A stretch of DNA of 64,000 bases from Amorphochlora amoebiformis (taxonomy: Eukaryota; Cercozoa; Chlorarachniophyceae): contig BAAHQB010000339.1 in the NCBI GenBank assembly GCA_054601695.1, forward strand, positions 1 to 64,000, written 5' to 3'. The position numbers and the translations under genes were made by a program. Position 1 is the first letter of the stretch. Every line of letters starts with the position of its first letter. Shown piece after piece: positions 1-54,959 of the stretch. The notes beneath the pieces were generated by a model, which was not told where the DNA came from, made no database searches, and saw only the letters and a program-made list of their open reading frames with translations.

Positions 1-110
1 GAATAGACTTGCGGTTAGGTTTAGCGTTAGGGTTAGGGTTAGGATTAGGGTTAGGGTTAGGGTTAGGGTTAGGGTTAGGGTTAGGTTAGGAATAGATCTA
101 GAGGGGTTAG
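1..110. repeat. Telomere-like (TTAGGG)n
   Basis: Slightly degenerate TTAGGG array at the window edge, opening with GAATAGACTT, the same start as the units at 52.1-52.8 kb. Confidence 0.9.
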
Positions 111-224
111 AATAAATGTTAAGATATTAGCGATGGTTGTATATATATATATATATATATCACAGATGTATATGCCTCTGTTTTCTAAGATCTCCAGTTA
201 GAATGTCGATATTAGAGCAATATA

Positions 225-257
<33 letters not shown>

Positions 258-1291
258 TATATATATATGTATATATTTATATATATCGCATATCTATTCA
301 TATATATGTATATATGTGTACATTGATATATATCACATATGTCGAAGATATATACCTCTGTTTTTTGACATCTCCTGTTAGGATGCCGATATTAGATCAA
401 TATATCTATTTTTATATATATATCACATATATATTTATATATATCGCATATCTTTTCATATATATGTATATATATGTGTATAGATATATCACATATGTCT
501 AAGATATATACCTCTGTTTTTTGACATCTCCTGTTAGGATGCCGATATTAGATCAATATATCTATTTTTATATATATATCACATATATATTTATATATAT
601 CGCATATCTTTTCATATATATGTATATATATGTGTATAGATATATCACATATGTCTAAGATATATACCTATGTTTTTTGACATCTCCTGTTAGGATGCCG
701 ATATTAGATCAATATATCTATTTTTATATATATCACATATATATTTAGATATATCGCATATCTATTCACATATATGTACATATATGTGTAAAGATATATC
801 ACATATGTCTAAGATATATACCTATGTTTTTTGACATCTCCTGTTAGGATACCGATATTAGATCAATATATCTATTTTTATATATATCATATATATATTT
901 ATATATATCGCATATCTATTCACATATATGTATATATATGTGTAACATATTTCTAAGATATATACCTATGTTTTTTGACATCTCCAGTTAGGATACCGAT
1001 ATTAGGTCAATATATCTATTTTTATATATATATCATATATATATATTTATATATATCGCATATCTATTCACATATATGTATATATATATATATATATGTG
1101 TGTGTGTAGATATATCACATATGTCGAAGATATATACCTATGTTTTTTGACATCTCCAGTTAGGATACCGATATTAGATCAATATATCTATTTTTATATA
1201 TATCACATATATATTTTTATATATCGCATATCTATTCACATATATGTATATATATGTGAAAAGATATATCACATATGTCTAAGATATATAC

Positions 1292-22249
<20,958 letters not shown>

Positions 22250-22858
22250 CATGACACATAAATGTCGTCAAATGTGTTGTGTTGCATTCAAAAAGCGAAA
22301 TATTATTAATTCGCAATCCTAAGGGTTTGTGAAATGTCTTATATAAGTTTTCAAATTAGAAGCTAGAAAGCATGTTTTTATTAAAATAAGGGGGTTGCCA
22401 GGACATCTATGTATGTGTGACTATAAGGCTTACATAGTATGTTGTTTATTCTTGGAGGGAGATTAATGGTTTATAGGTATATATTGTGTGTATGTATGTG
22501 TGTTTGTATGTATTTGTGTATGAATGTGTGTATGTATTTATGTACGTGTGTTTGTTTTGTGTGTGTGTGTGTGTTTTTTTTTTTGTGAATGTGGGGTAAA
22601 AATATATATATAAATATATATACATATATACATATGTATATATATATATGTGTGTGTGTGTATATGTATATATAGACATATGCATGTAGTCATAACATAT
22701 ACATATAACATGTATATATATATATAGAAATATATAAATATATATATTATATATTCTATATATATAAACATATTATATATATATATGTATATCCATTTAC
22801 TATTATCATTTCGCTTTTTTTTTAATCCAGTTATTGCTATTATTACTATTATTAAACT
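22250..22858. other. Gap between genes B and C
   Basis: About 190 bp of unique AT-rich sequence without a coding signal, then GT-rich and (TA)n repeats. A CCCTAA array (22859-22900) directly precedes the gene C start codon. No promoter element recognised. Confidence 0.5.
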
Positions 22859-22913
22859 TAATCCTAACCCTAACCCTAACCCTAACCCTAACCCTAACCC
22901 GTCAGCAAAAGAT

Positions 22914-22947
22914 ATGAAGATTGATGAAAACCAAACTGAGGTATTTC

Positions 22948-23004
<57 letters not shown>

Positions 23005-23009
23005 TACGC

Positions 23010-23048
<39 letters not shown>

Positions 23049-23105
23049 TATATATATGTATGATGTATGTATATATCTATATATGATATGTGGAAATATA
23101 TATAT

Positions 23106-23173
<68 letters not shown>

Positions 23174-23228
23174 CCATTGTCAGAAGGGGATATTACATTG
23201 AAACAATATGTAAACCATCGGTTTAATA

Positions 23229-23293
<65 letters not shown>

Positions 23294-23541
23294 CTTACGT
23301 GTATATATACATAAACACTTTTCTAGATATAATATATATATATATAATATAATATAATATACATATATATATATCTAAAAAAAAATAGAGATAATGTTCA
23401 GGTGTCTGTTACGAGTGTCATATATATAATATAATATATATATATATATATATATATTTAAAAAAAAAATAGAGATATTGTTCAGGTGTCTGTTACGAGT
23501 GTCATATATATAATATAATAAAATAATATAATATATATGTG

Positions 23542-23578
<37 letters not shown>

Positions 23579-23641
23579 TAAAAACAAATAGAGATATTAT
23601 TCAGGTATCTGTGACGAGTGTCATATATATACTATAATATA

Positions 23642-23685
<44 letters not shown>

Positions 23686-23757
23686 AAAAAAAATTAGAGA
23701 TATTGTTCAGGTATCTGCTACGAGTGTCATATATATAATATAATATAATATAATATA

Positions 23758-23788
<31 letters not shown>

Positions 23789-24179
23789 TTTAAAAACAAA
23801 TAGAGATATTATTCAGGTATCTGTTACGAGTGTCATATATATAATATAATATAATATAATATATATATGTGTATATATATATATACATATATATATGTAT
23901 ATATATTTTAAAAACAAATAGAGATATTATTCAGGTATCTGTGACGAGTGTCATATATATAACATAATATAATATAATATATATATATATATATATATAT
24001 TTAAAAAAAAAATAGAGATATTGTTCAGGTGTCTGTTACGAGTGTCGTAAGCATATTTGTGATCATACTGGCTATATTGGCTGCTGTTGGCATATCCCTC
24101 ATTTCTATGAACCAGGCCCAGCGGAGGTATATATATATACATATATACATATATATATATATATGTATATGTATATATA

Positions 24180-24216
<37 letters not shown>

Positions 24217-24227
24217 TTAATATATAG

Positions 24228-24258
<31 letters not shown>

Positions 24259-24478
24259 ATACATATATTATATATGTATATACATGACTTGGCATATCTC
24301 TCATTTCTATGAATCAAGCTCAGTGGAGGTGAATATATACATATGTATGTATATATATATATATGTATATACAGATATATATATATGTATTATATATATG
24401 TATGTATATATACATATATATCTATGTATATATATATATATATATTTATTTATTTATTTATATATATATATATATACG

Positions 24479-24511
<33 letters not shown>

Positions 24512-24577
24512 GACTCGGCATGTCTCTCATTTCTATGAATCAAGCTCAGTGGAGGTAAATATATATATACTTATGTG

Positions 24578-24624
<47 letters not shown>

Positions 24625-24897
24625 TATATATATATATTTGTATATCTATATGAACGTGTGTGTTATAAAAATCTATGATATATATATATATGCAAATACA
24701 TACGTGCATACGTGTATATATATATATATATGTAAATACATATAAATACATACATGCATATATATAAATATACAATGTATATAAATATATATATATATAT
24801 ATGTGTATATATATATATATGTATGTATATATATATGTATATGTACAAAAGCATATTTTGTGTGTGTGTGTGTTAGTGTGAACATAATACACTCTAT

Positions 24898-24937
<40 letters not shown>

Positions 24938-25009
24938 CATTACACGTACTTATGAGTATGTAATACAAAGGTATTATTTTTTGCATTTTGCACGTAAATT
25001 ATACATGTA

Positions 25010-25057
<48 letters not shown>

Positions 25058-25399
25058 TACATCCAAATCATTATTTTACCCTCACCAGATCATTCTCAGT
25101 TAAAGTCGCCCGTCTCCTACATTCCTTCGGATTACGTCTCTAGACCTATCGACATCTTTAATCACAGCGTGATCAAGGGTCATGTCACATTTCGATACCA
25201 GATCCGTGACGAGCCTGTGGTGTCACGGTTGATCTTTGACGCAGTAAAGTGTGTTTTATCTTGTGTATATGACGCTGCTTGGCGGTTGGATTGAGGGTAG
25301 CATTTGTGTAATCTGAGTGATTAGTACTGGTTAAAATATGGCTTCAGTCAACAGTAACGTTTGTCGTATGCGATCTGGACTGTGTGATATCGTATATGT

Positions 25400-25477
<78 letters not shown>

Positions 25478-25602
25478 CAAATATGTAGATATATATATAT
25501 ATATATATGATCCAGATGATATGATATGATTATGTATATATATATATATAGCCTTAATATTATATCTAATATATATACACAGATATATATCTAGTATCTA
25601 CG

Positions 25603-25633
<31 letters not shown>

Positions 25634-25726
25634 GCATATTGTAATTGGTATAATCTAGATAATTTATTATCATATGTAATATGTCGGTATATATATACCA
25701 TATCCAGTATGCATCACTAGTATATA

Positions 25727-25773
<47 letters not shown>

Positions 25774-25864
25774 CATTATATAATTATTATAATATGTATA
25801 TTACATATGTGTTTACACAATATGTGTGTGTGTCTGTGCGCCCAAACGTACGGTTATGTGTTAC

Positions 25865-25945
<81 letters not shown>

Positions 25946-26444
25946 TATAAATATATATATATATACATTATATGAATATAATTACACCCTCAGAAATAAT
26001 TAATATATTACATTACTATATATATCATGGTCACCCTGATCATTACTATTTTTAACCCCCACCGGATCTGACCGGTGATGACCTGTTGACATCCGAATTA
26101 TCCCGAATTATTCATGTAAGTACTATTCATGTTTTCCAGTCTCAGTCACCGAGTTTGGGAATTCGTTCAGAATAATATCGAAATATTATTAATTATTTCA
26201 AGCGTACAAATCTATTCAGCGACTCTTCACGTATATTTTTAGGCGATTCCGCGTGTCCTGAAAAAATGAAGGAAGGAACACACACGCGAAAATTTTTTTT
26301 CTCATCTCTAAGGTGTCAAAGCAGCGGAGTGGGCTGGCAGTCTCTGTGACTAATGCTACAACAGTTGAGAGCTTCTTGCAGCTAAGGGGAGAGGATTCAA
26401 GCGACCACAGTGTTTCGGAAGTGAACACGAACACCGAAATATAA
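22914..26444 (+). CDS. Gene C: single-pass membrane protein, partly resolved
   Basis: Exons: 22914-22940 ([12 protein letters not shown]), 24029-24126, 25089-25243, 26056-26115, 26313-26444 (stop TAA). The second exon joins in phase and encodes a clear membrane span at about residues 15-35 ([20 protein letters not shown]) after a short polar N-terminus, so a signal-anchor topology is likely. The third exon ([29 protein letters not shown]) and the last two encode a soluble tail. The second-to-third junction does not match in phase (2 versus 1), so a small exon is missing from the model. The fourth exon has a fine GTAAGT donor but no AG acceptor before its open frame. An AATAAA lies at 26452-26457, just past the stop. 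No family recognised. The TM exon has both edges duplicated in its flanking introns. Confidence 0.55.
23380..24028 (+). repeat. Six copies of the 5' edge of the gene C TM exon
   Basis: Unit of about 100-115 bp: AAAATAGAGATATTGTTCAG, then GTGTCTGTTACGAGTGTC, then (TA)n/(ATATA)n. Copies at about 23382, 23461, 23583, 23686, 23796 and 23912, each with the acceptor CAG and the first 18 nt of exon 24029-24126. All upstream of the exon. Confidence 0.88.
24286..24558 (+). repeat. Two copies of the 3' edge of the gene C TM exon
   Basis: GGCATATCTCTCATTTCTAT and onward to AGTGGAG followed by GTGAAT (about 24286-24332) or GTAAAT (24511-24558). Both downstream of the exon. Confidence 0.85.
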
Positions 26445-35590
<9,146 letters not shown>

Positions 35591-35699
35591 CTGAGGAAAA
35601 AAAGTAAATTTGTCGGCAAAATATACACGTGTCTGTCATGAGAGCTCTTTTTCACTTTTTTCCGCTCCTTCTCGTCGTGGTCACCCCGACCCCCCCCTC

Positions 35700-36269
35700 C
35701 CCCCCCCCCCTTTTCAATTCCACGATCTTACGTACGCATTCGAAAATGATCATGTAATGTATATATACATATGTATATATCAATGGTCGTAAACCAGATG
35801 TGTAAATCTTCCGTATCAAACTCGCAAATCACGAACCTGCTTCTCGACCTTGCTACGTATCCTCTTCCTCCCCACACCCCACCCCATTCCGAAGTACCCC
35901 CCATCAACACACTTTCCCTCCAGATACTGCTGTATCCCCCTGCCGCAAAAATAATTACGAGAAATAAAGCAATTAGCTCGGGGTTCGCCAAGGGCGACCC
36001 CATCCCTCACGCCGACATGTAAAAGGAAAAAAAAAAAAAGGGAGAACGTGACTTGACGATGCATAACGGTATGTCACTCATATTTACGTGACTTGATGTG
36101 CTGTCACATTTTAGCTTCGAATGCTCCTAGAAAATCGGCTTGACCCGACAAATTCTTCTTTTATTTCTTCTGTATTTATTTCGGCATTTTCTGAGACGTG
36201 CTCTGGGGTGTTGGCCTTGTATTCTGACTTCTTTCTACGTACTTTGAGCACTTGATAGCTAGTTGACAT
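35700..36269 (-). other. Candidate 5' exons of gene D or a separate minus-strand gene
   Basis: Two coding-like pieces lie between gene D and the divergent start of gene F. One follows a good acceptor (TTTTTGCGGCAG) near 35966 and reads GIQQYLEGKCVDGGYF, then a basic stretch ending in VEKQ before GTTCGTG. The other starts at ATG 36269 (MSTSYQVLKVRRKKSEY) and stays open to a TAA at 36111. Their phases do not join simply to the gene D exon at 35590, so they may be its first exons by a route I could not settle, or a short gene of their own. Confidence 0.35.
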
Positions 36270-36620
36270 GCAGGCCACTTCACGGGGCCTTACACGCGCT
36301 AAAAAATTCCCCGAAATAATAAATAAAAATGTAGAAAAGCGCAGCTTTACCCCAGCCTCATACACCAGCCCGTGACATCATGTATATATTTTCTCGTGGG
36401 TCTCAAAATCACGAATAGACATGTGCATGCTCATACTCGCCCGAAGAAAAAAAAAATGAAAAAGAATCCATCAATTTATCGCGGTTTAAACCAAAAAATA
36501 CATGATACACGGCTGATTCCACACAGCACGACTACTGAATGACGTGTATCCTGTAGACACATGTTCGCGACCGAGAAGGGGTACATATATGTTTGTATTG
36601 TTAGGCTGTTTTGGACTAAG

Positions 36621-48351
<11,731 letters not shown>

Positions 48352-48669
48352 ATAAATGCACAGCTAACAAAATTGATCTGATCAGTGTTCTCAGATGATG
48401 AGAGTTTAATTGCATATGTAGACATACTCTAGATACTTCACAGTCTAGCTAGACATAATGGGCCCAAAAAGGCTCAGATATTTTACGATTGGAGTATATA
48501 TCATAAACGGGTTATACACGTTTATGTACACTGCTAGACTGTGACTTTAAGTATTCACTAGCACTATTTTAGACACCGTCAGCTGGGATTGTCTAGATTG
48601 TATATAAGCGTATGCCTAACTCACGCTGTAAATCATCATGCTGCCTCATATTCATACTATCACAACCGT
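48352..48669. other. Convergent gap between genes F and G
   Basis: 318 bp of unique AT-rich sequence with no simple repeat and no coding signal in the gene phases; it should hold both 3' untranslated regions. Confidence 0.5.
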
Positions 48670-48987
48670 CTATAGACTGTTCACATTTGCCAGTCCGACG
48701 CTACAAACCAAAAAAAAATCTTGATTCACGGTTTAACTGCCCTCACATGAATTCAAGTGCAAATCTAGAAATAGTGCAATGTTATTGGACACTAAGACTA
48801 GCTCACGGCCACTTACGAGCCACCGAATACGCCTGGGAATTCGTTTGTTCTTTGACGGCAGCCCTGATGGAGTAAATGTGCGTGTGGGAATATTTATGAA
48901 TATGTGTATGTATGTATAGATGTATGTATATATATATACAGCATCTAATTCTAATACCTTCTCCCAAGCATATATTTATATATACAT

Positions 48988-49038
<51 letters not shown>

Positions 49039-49092
49039 GCATCTAATTCTAATATCTTCTCCTCGAGCATATATATATTATATATATATATA

Positions 49093-49143
<51 letters not shown>

Positions 49144-49233
49144 TATATATACATATATCGCATCTAGTTCTAATATCTTCTCCTCAAGTATATACATATA
49201 CACACATATATATATATATATATAGATACACAC

Positions 49234-49264
<31 letters not shown>

Positions 49265-49302
49265 ATTATATATATATATTATATATATATATATATATAT
49301 AC

Positions 49303-49358
<56 letters not shown>

Positions 49359-49410
49359 GCATCTAATTCTAATATCTTCTCCTCAAGCATATATGTATAT
49401 ATACATATAT

Positions 49411-49485
<75 letters not shown>

Positions 49486-49515
49486 GCATCAATTCTAATA
49501 TCTTCTCCTCAAGCA

Positions 49516-49552
<37 letters not shown>

Positions 49553-49585
49553 TATATATAGTATATATATATATGTGTGTATATA

Positions 49586-49623
<38 letters not shown>

Positions 49624-49671
49624 CCGCATCTAATTCTAATATCTTCTCCTCAAGCATATATGTATATATAC

Positions 49672-49712
<41 letters not shown>

Positions 49713-49945
49713 GTATATATATATATATATTTATACATATATAATACCGCATCTAATTCTAATATCTTCTCCTCAAGCTGATCAGCCTCCTCTCCAGAGA
49801 GCTGTGCGTACACATCGCCTATAGTGGATACATAATATACTTCTATATATATATATATATATATATATATGAATGTAATGAATGTATATATTTATATTGA
49901 AACGTACGTATTTGCATGTTTATTTATATTATACATACTTGTGTA

Positions 49946-49976
<31 letters not shown>

Positions 49977-49990
49977 TATATACATTATAT

Positions 49991-50046
<56 letters not shown>

Positions 50047-50108
50047 GTACAATGTAGAGACTACCACAAACACACACGTATTAACATCTATACATATACT
50101 ATATGTAA

Positions 50109-50147
<39 letters not shown>

Positions 50148-50412
50148 TTAGAAATTTACACATATGTGCATATGCATATAATTATATATATGCATATATA
50201 TATATATTGCATATATGTATGTATATTATATATATATATATATATATGCATGAATATATATATATATATTTATATATCAATATATTTATATATATATATA
50301 TATATATATCAATATACATATATATATATATATATATTTATATATATTTATATATATATATATATGTCCCACCTTGACATAAGATGTTTTATATGTAATA
50401 TAATATAATATA

Positions 50413-50451
<39 letters not shown>

Positions 50452-50546
50452 GTATGTCTATACTTAGATATAAACATATACATATACATATATATATATA
50501 TATATATACATGGATTATATATATATATATATATATGTATCTATAA

Positions 50547-50600
<54 letters not shown>

Positions 50601-50787
50601 GTATATATGTGTATCCCACCTTGACATAAGATATTGAAGACCGGAACATACGTCACTGGAGGCTGTATATATATAGTTTAATATAATATATATATATATA
50701 TATATGTGTATGTAAAACGATATATATATATATGTTATATATATGTTATATATATATATATTATATATACATATATATATATATATA

Positions 50788-50836
<49 letters not shown>

Positions 50837-50874
50837 TAATAATAATAGTAATAACAAAAATAATAATTATAATA

Positions 50875-50909
<35 letters not shown>

Positions 50910-50962
50910 TAATAAATAATAATAGTAATAAATAATAATAGTAAATAATAATAATAATAATA

Positions 50963-51053
<91 letters not shown>

Positions 51054-51067
51054 TAATAATAATAATA

Positions 51068-51101
<34 letters not shown>

Positions 51102-51219
51102 TGATATATATATATACATACATATATATAATAATAATAATAATACATATTTATATATAAGGTACACATACATGTATGTATTTTTATGTGTAATATTCAT
51201 ATATATATATATATGTATA

Positions 51220-51295
<76 letters not shown>

Positions 51296-51372
51296 TTATA
51301 TACGCCATGCATACCGCAAAGTCAGCGAGGCTAAGGTCGACGTTATCAACGTTAACTGAATAACACAAATGT

Positions 51373-51406
<34 letters not shown>

Positions 51407-51438
51407 GTGTATATACATGTATATATATATATATATAC

Positions 51439-51479
<41 letters not shown>

Positions 51480-51582
51480 CGTATATATATATATATGTGT
51501 ATATATATATATAATATGTATAAAATATATATATATATATTATATATAAATAAATAATACGTACATACATACACACACACAT

Positions 51583-51632
<50 letters not shown>

Positions 51633-51676
51633 ACACACATATTATATAACGTATCTATGTGTCTATATAATGCACG

Positions 51677-51719
<43 letters not shown>

Positions 51720-51776
51720 TATTGTATGTATGATTACAAAGATACATCAGTATATACACATATACATTACACACAC

Positions 51777-51810
<34 letters not shown>

Positions 51811-51909
51811 ATATATATACATATCCATATACATATACATCTACTCAACTGGTGAGAAAAGTAGCCACTCCCTTATATATATATATATATTTATATATAA
51901 TATATGAAA

Positions 51910-51940
<31 letters not shown>

Positions 51941-52855
51941 ACATATACATATATATATATATATATAATATTATATATATATATATGTATACATATATAT
52001 ATATATATATATATATCCATACATATACACATCTACTCAACTGGTGAGAAAAGTAGCCACTCCCTTATACCGCACAGCAAGATCCTTAGGATTAAAATTA
52101 GGGTTATGGTTACGGATACGTATAGACTCAGTTTAGGGTTAGGGTTACGATTATCGACATATTTAAGCTTAGGATCAGATTATTTAGCATGTCTTAGTCC
52201 GAGGACCATTGACTCGGTTAGGGAGAGGGTTAGGGATATGAATAGACTTTGGGTTAAGTTAGGGTTAGGGTTAGGGTAACCAATATATCTTAAGATTAGG
52301 GTTAGGGTTAGGGTACGAATAGACTTTGGGTTAAGTTAGGGTTAGGGTTAGGGTTACCGATATATCTTAAGATTAGGGTTAGGGTTAGTGATACGAATAG
52401 ACTTTGGGTTAAGTCAGGGTTAGGGTTAGGGTTACTGACATATCTAAAGTTAGGGTTAGAGATACGAATAGACTTTGGGTTTTAGGGTTAGGGTTAGGGT
52501 TACAGATATATCTAAAGTTAGGGTTAGGGAATCGAATAGATTTTGGGTGGGTTAAGTTAGGGTTAGGGTTAGGGTTAGGGTTAGGAGGGTTACTGACATA
52601 TCTAAAGTTAGGGTTAGGGAATCGAATAGATTTTGGTTCGGTTAAGCTAGGTTTAGGGTTAGGGTTACTGACATATCTAAAGTTAGGGTTAGAGATACGA
52701 ATAGACTTTGGGTTAAGTTAGGGTTAGGGTTAGGGTTACTGACATATCTAAAAATAGGGATAGGAATAGACTTTGGGTGGATTAAGTTAGGGTTAGGGTT
52801 ATAGATATATATAGGGTTTATATAAAGTTAGCATTAGATATGAATACACTTTACG

Positions 52856-52890
<35 letters not shown>

Positions 52891-53117
52891 TATATTTGGA
52901 GTTAGGGTTAGGATTGACTTCGATATGTTCATTATACTCTTACATACACATATCTATGTATATATATATATATATATTATATTTGGAGTTAGGGTTAGGA
53001 TTGACTTCGAGAATGGGAACAGCGTTTGCCGTAAATGGGCATCCGGTCTGGTGGTGAAGTATTACGACCAGCCCACTTACATCTGTATTTACATATATGT
53101 GTGAATCTCACTTACAA

Positions 53118-53156
<39 letters not shown>

Positions 53157-53200
53157 GACGAGCCTACCTATATCTGTATTCACATATATATGTGTGTGTA

Positions 53201-53264
<64 letters not shown>

Positions 53265-53317
53265 TTTGTATATATACATGTATATATTATATATATGCAT
53301 GTACACATATGTACATA

Positions 53318-53375
<58 letters not shown>

Positions 53376-53510
53376 ATATATATATACAGTATACCTATAG
53401 TAACGTAGAAATCACTCATATCCTTCACAGCGTGGACCCTATGAACGAATATAAATGAATATATATATATATATATATATACATATAACAGATATAATAC
53501 ATATATATAT

Positions 53511-53558
<48 letters not shown>

Positions 53559-53634
53559 ATATATATATGTATTTTATATAATTCATACATACACATACAT
53601 ACAGGGAAAACACTCAGAAATAAATACATATGTG

Positions 53635-53678
<44 letters not shown>

Positions 53679-54114
53679 TATAAACCAACACAACCAATCC
53701 ATATCTAAACAAACAAAAAGCCCTGCGGAACGAGATCTATACACTCTCAAGCGAGCGAAAGAGTGTGATAGACAGTAAGGATAGCCAAGCACAGACACTC
53801 AGAGAGGCAGAGACAAGGAGACACAGAGATGGAGAACAGAAAACAGAAGTGCAGGTTCAAGAGGGGCTGGAGCTAAGGTCGGGTTTGGGGTGTCTGGCAA
53901 GCTATGGTCAAGGGTTAGGCTAGGATTAGGTTAGGGTTAGGTAAGGGTTAGAGTTCGCTTTGATACGGTACGATTAGGGTGGGGTTTAGGCAATATTGGT
54001 AAGAATTCTTGAAGTTTTTGTTTTACAAGTCTGTGTTGCCGAATCCATGTAGGTAGTCTTCCCACCATCCCCATCCCTAAGTTGATGGGAGTATGTGTAT
54101 ATATGTATGTATAT

Positions 54115-54169
<55 letters not shown>

Positions 54170-54259
54170 CATATATATATATATATAATATATATATATA
54201 TATATAAATATATCTACTCGACCTGATAGAACGTGTATACCCCCAGAAGCGTTACAAGC
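48670..54259 (-). CDS. Gene G: thioredoxin-fold protein, partial 5' end
   Basis: Exons on the minus strand: 54259-54223, 54076-54027, (unresolved), 53438-53388, 53075-53006, 52084-52042, 51355-51315, 50662-50620, 49818-49748, 48863-48817, 48700-48670 (stop TAG). From 53438 down all phases agree. The order of elements is that of a thioredoxin domain: [25 protein letters not shown] at the active-site turn, [44 protein letters not shown] with the cis-proline region, and the C-terminal helix [13 protein letters not shown]. The active site keeps only one cysteine (C-P-F-T instead of C-G-P-C), so it is probably not a dithiol oxidoreductase. The two 5' exons ([26 protein letters not shown]) join each other in phase but not to the rest. 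The last two exons are the weakest. Confidence 0.78.
48938..49660 (-). repeat. Six copies of the 3' edge of gene G exon 49748-49818
   Basis: CTTGAGGAGAAGATATTAGA plus ATTAGATGCG and GTATAT recur near 48938, 49038, 49160, 49357, 49484 and 49623 within (TA)n. All downstream of the exon in transcript order. Confidence 0.9.
50368..50393 (-). repeat. Copy of the 3' edge of gene G exon 50620-50662
   Basis: ATCTTATGTCAAGGTGGGAC repeated once downstream of the exon in transcript order. Confidence 0.8.
50787..51105 (+). repeat. (TAA)n array
   Basis: About 320 bp of AAT/TAA with frequent AAAT slips, in the gene G intron between exons 51315 and 50662. Confidence 0.95.
51836..51874 (-). repeat. Copy of the 3' edge of gene G exon 52042-52084
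   Basis: AAGGGAGTGGCTACTTTTCT plus CACCA, GTTGAG and the following bases, repeated once downstream in transcript order. Confidence 0.82.
52085..52935. repeat. Tandem telomere-associated satellite
   Basis: About nine units of 70-85 bp: GATACGAATAGACTTTGGGTT, TAAG(TTAGGG)n, TTACTGACATATCTAAAGTT. One dispersed unit lies at 52170-52218. The far end (52897-52935) copies the 3' edge of gene G exon 53006-53075 (TCGAA/GTCAATCC). Confidence 0.85.
53090..53190 (-). repeat. Diverged copies of the 5' edge of gene G exon 53006-53075
   Basis: ATACAG-ATATAGGTAGGCTCGTC resembles the true ATACAG-ATGTAAGTGGGCTGGTC; a second partial copy has TACAGTTGTAAGTGAG. Both upstream in transcript order. Confidence 0.55.
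53705..53776 (+). other. Plus-strand coding-like island opposite gene G
   Basis: After an A-rich stretch ending in AAAAAG the frame [18 protein letters not shown] runs to a strong GTAAGG donor. It lies in the unresolved gap of gene G and may be a separate plus-strand exon or chance. The minus strand here also shows a pyrimidine-rich tract before an AG, so the strand is not settled. Confidence 0.25.
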
Positions 54260-54345
54260 CTGAGATATGATATTTAGGGTTGGATTTATGTCTGAGTTAC
54301 AAGCCTGAGATATGATATTTAGGGTTGGATTTATGTCTGGGTTTT
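54259..54345 (-). repeat. Duplicated 5' edge of gene G exon 54223-54259
   Basis: AATCCAACCCTAAATATCAT and the acceptor ATCTCAG/GCTTGTAAC occur twice in tandem. Confidence 0.8.
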
Positions 54346-54393
54346 GTTTATGTATGTGCATATCTACACACATATATTCTGTATAAATACATG

Positions 54394-54434
<41 letters not shown>

Positions 54435-54554
54435 ACATATGAATATATATATATATATATATATAATATAATATATATATATATATCTATACATATATAT
54501 ATATATATATTTATATATATTGTATGTATAAATTATATACTCACACCTTTATAC

Positions 54555-54585
<31 letters not shown>

Positions 54586-54688
54586 ATATGTAAATATGTA
54601 AATATGTAATATAAATACATTATACAATATACTAAACAATAAAAGTTATACATGTGTAATATTATATATATATGTATATTTTTATATA

Positions 54689-54742
<54 letters not shown>

Positions 54743-54959
54743 CATGTATACATATATATACATACATATATACATATACACATATACACACATATACATA
54801 CACGCACAAACACATATGATATACATACATACATACATATATACACACACACATTATATATATATATATATATACATATGTATATATTATATATATATAT
54901 ATATATAAATATATATATAAATATATATATATATATAATATATACGTATATTACATAAC

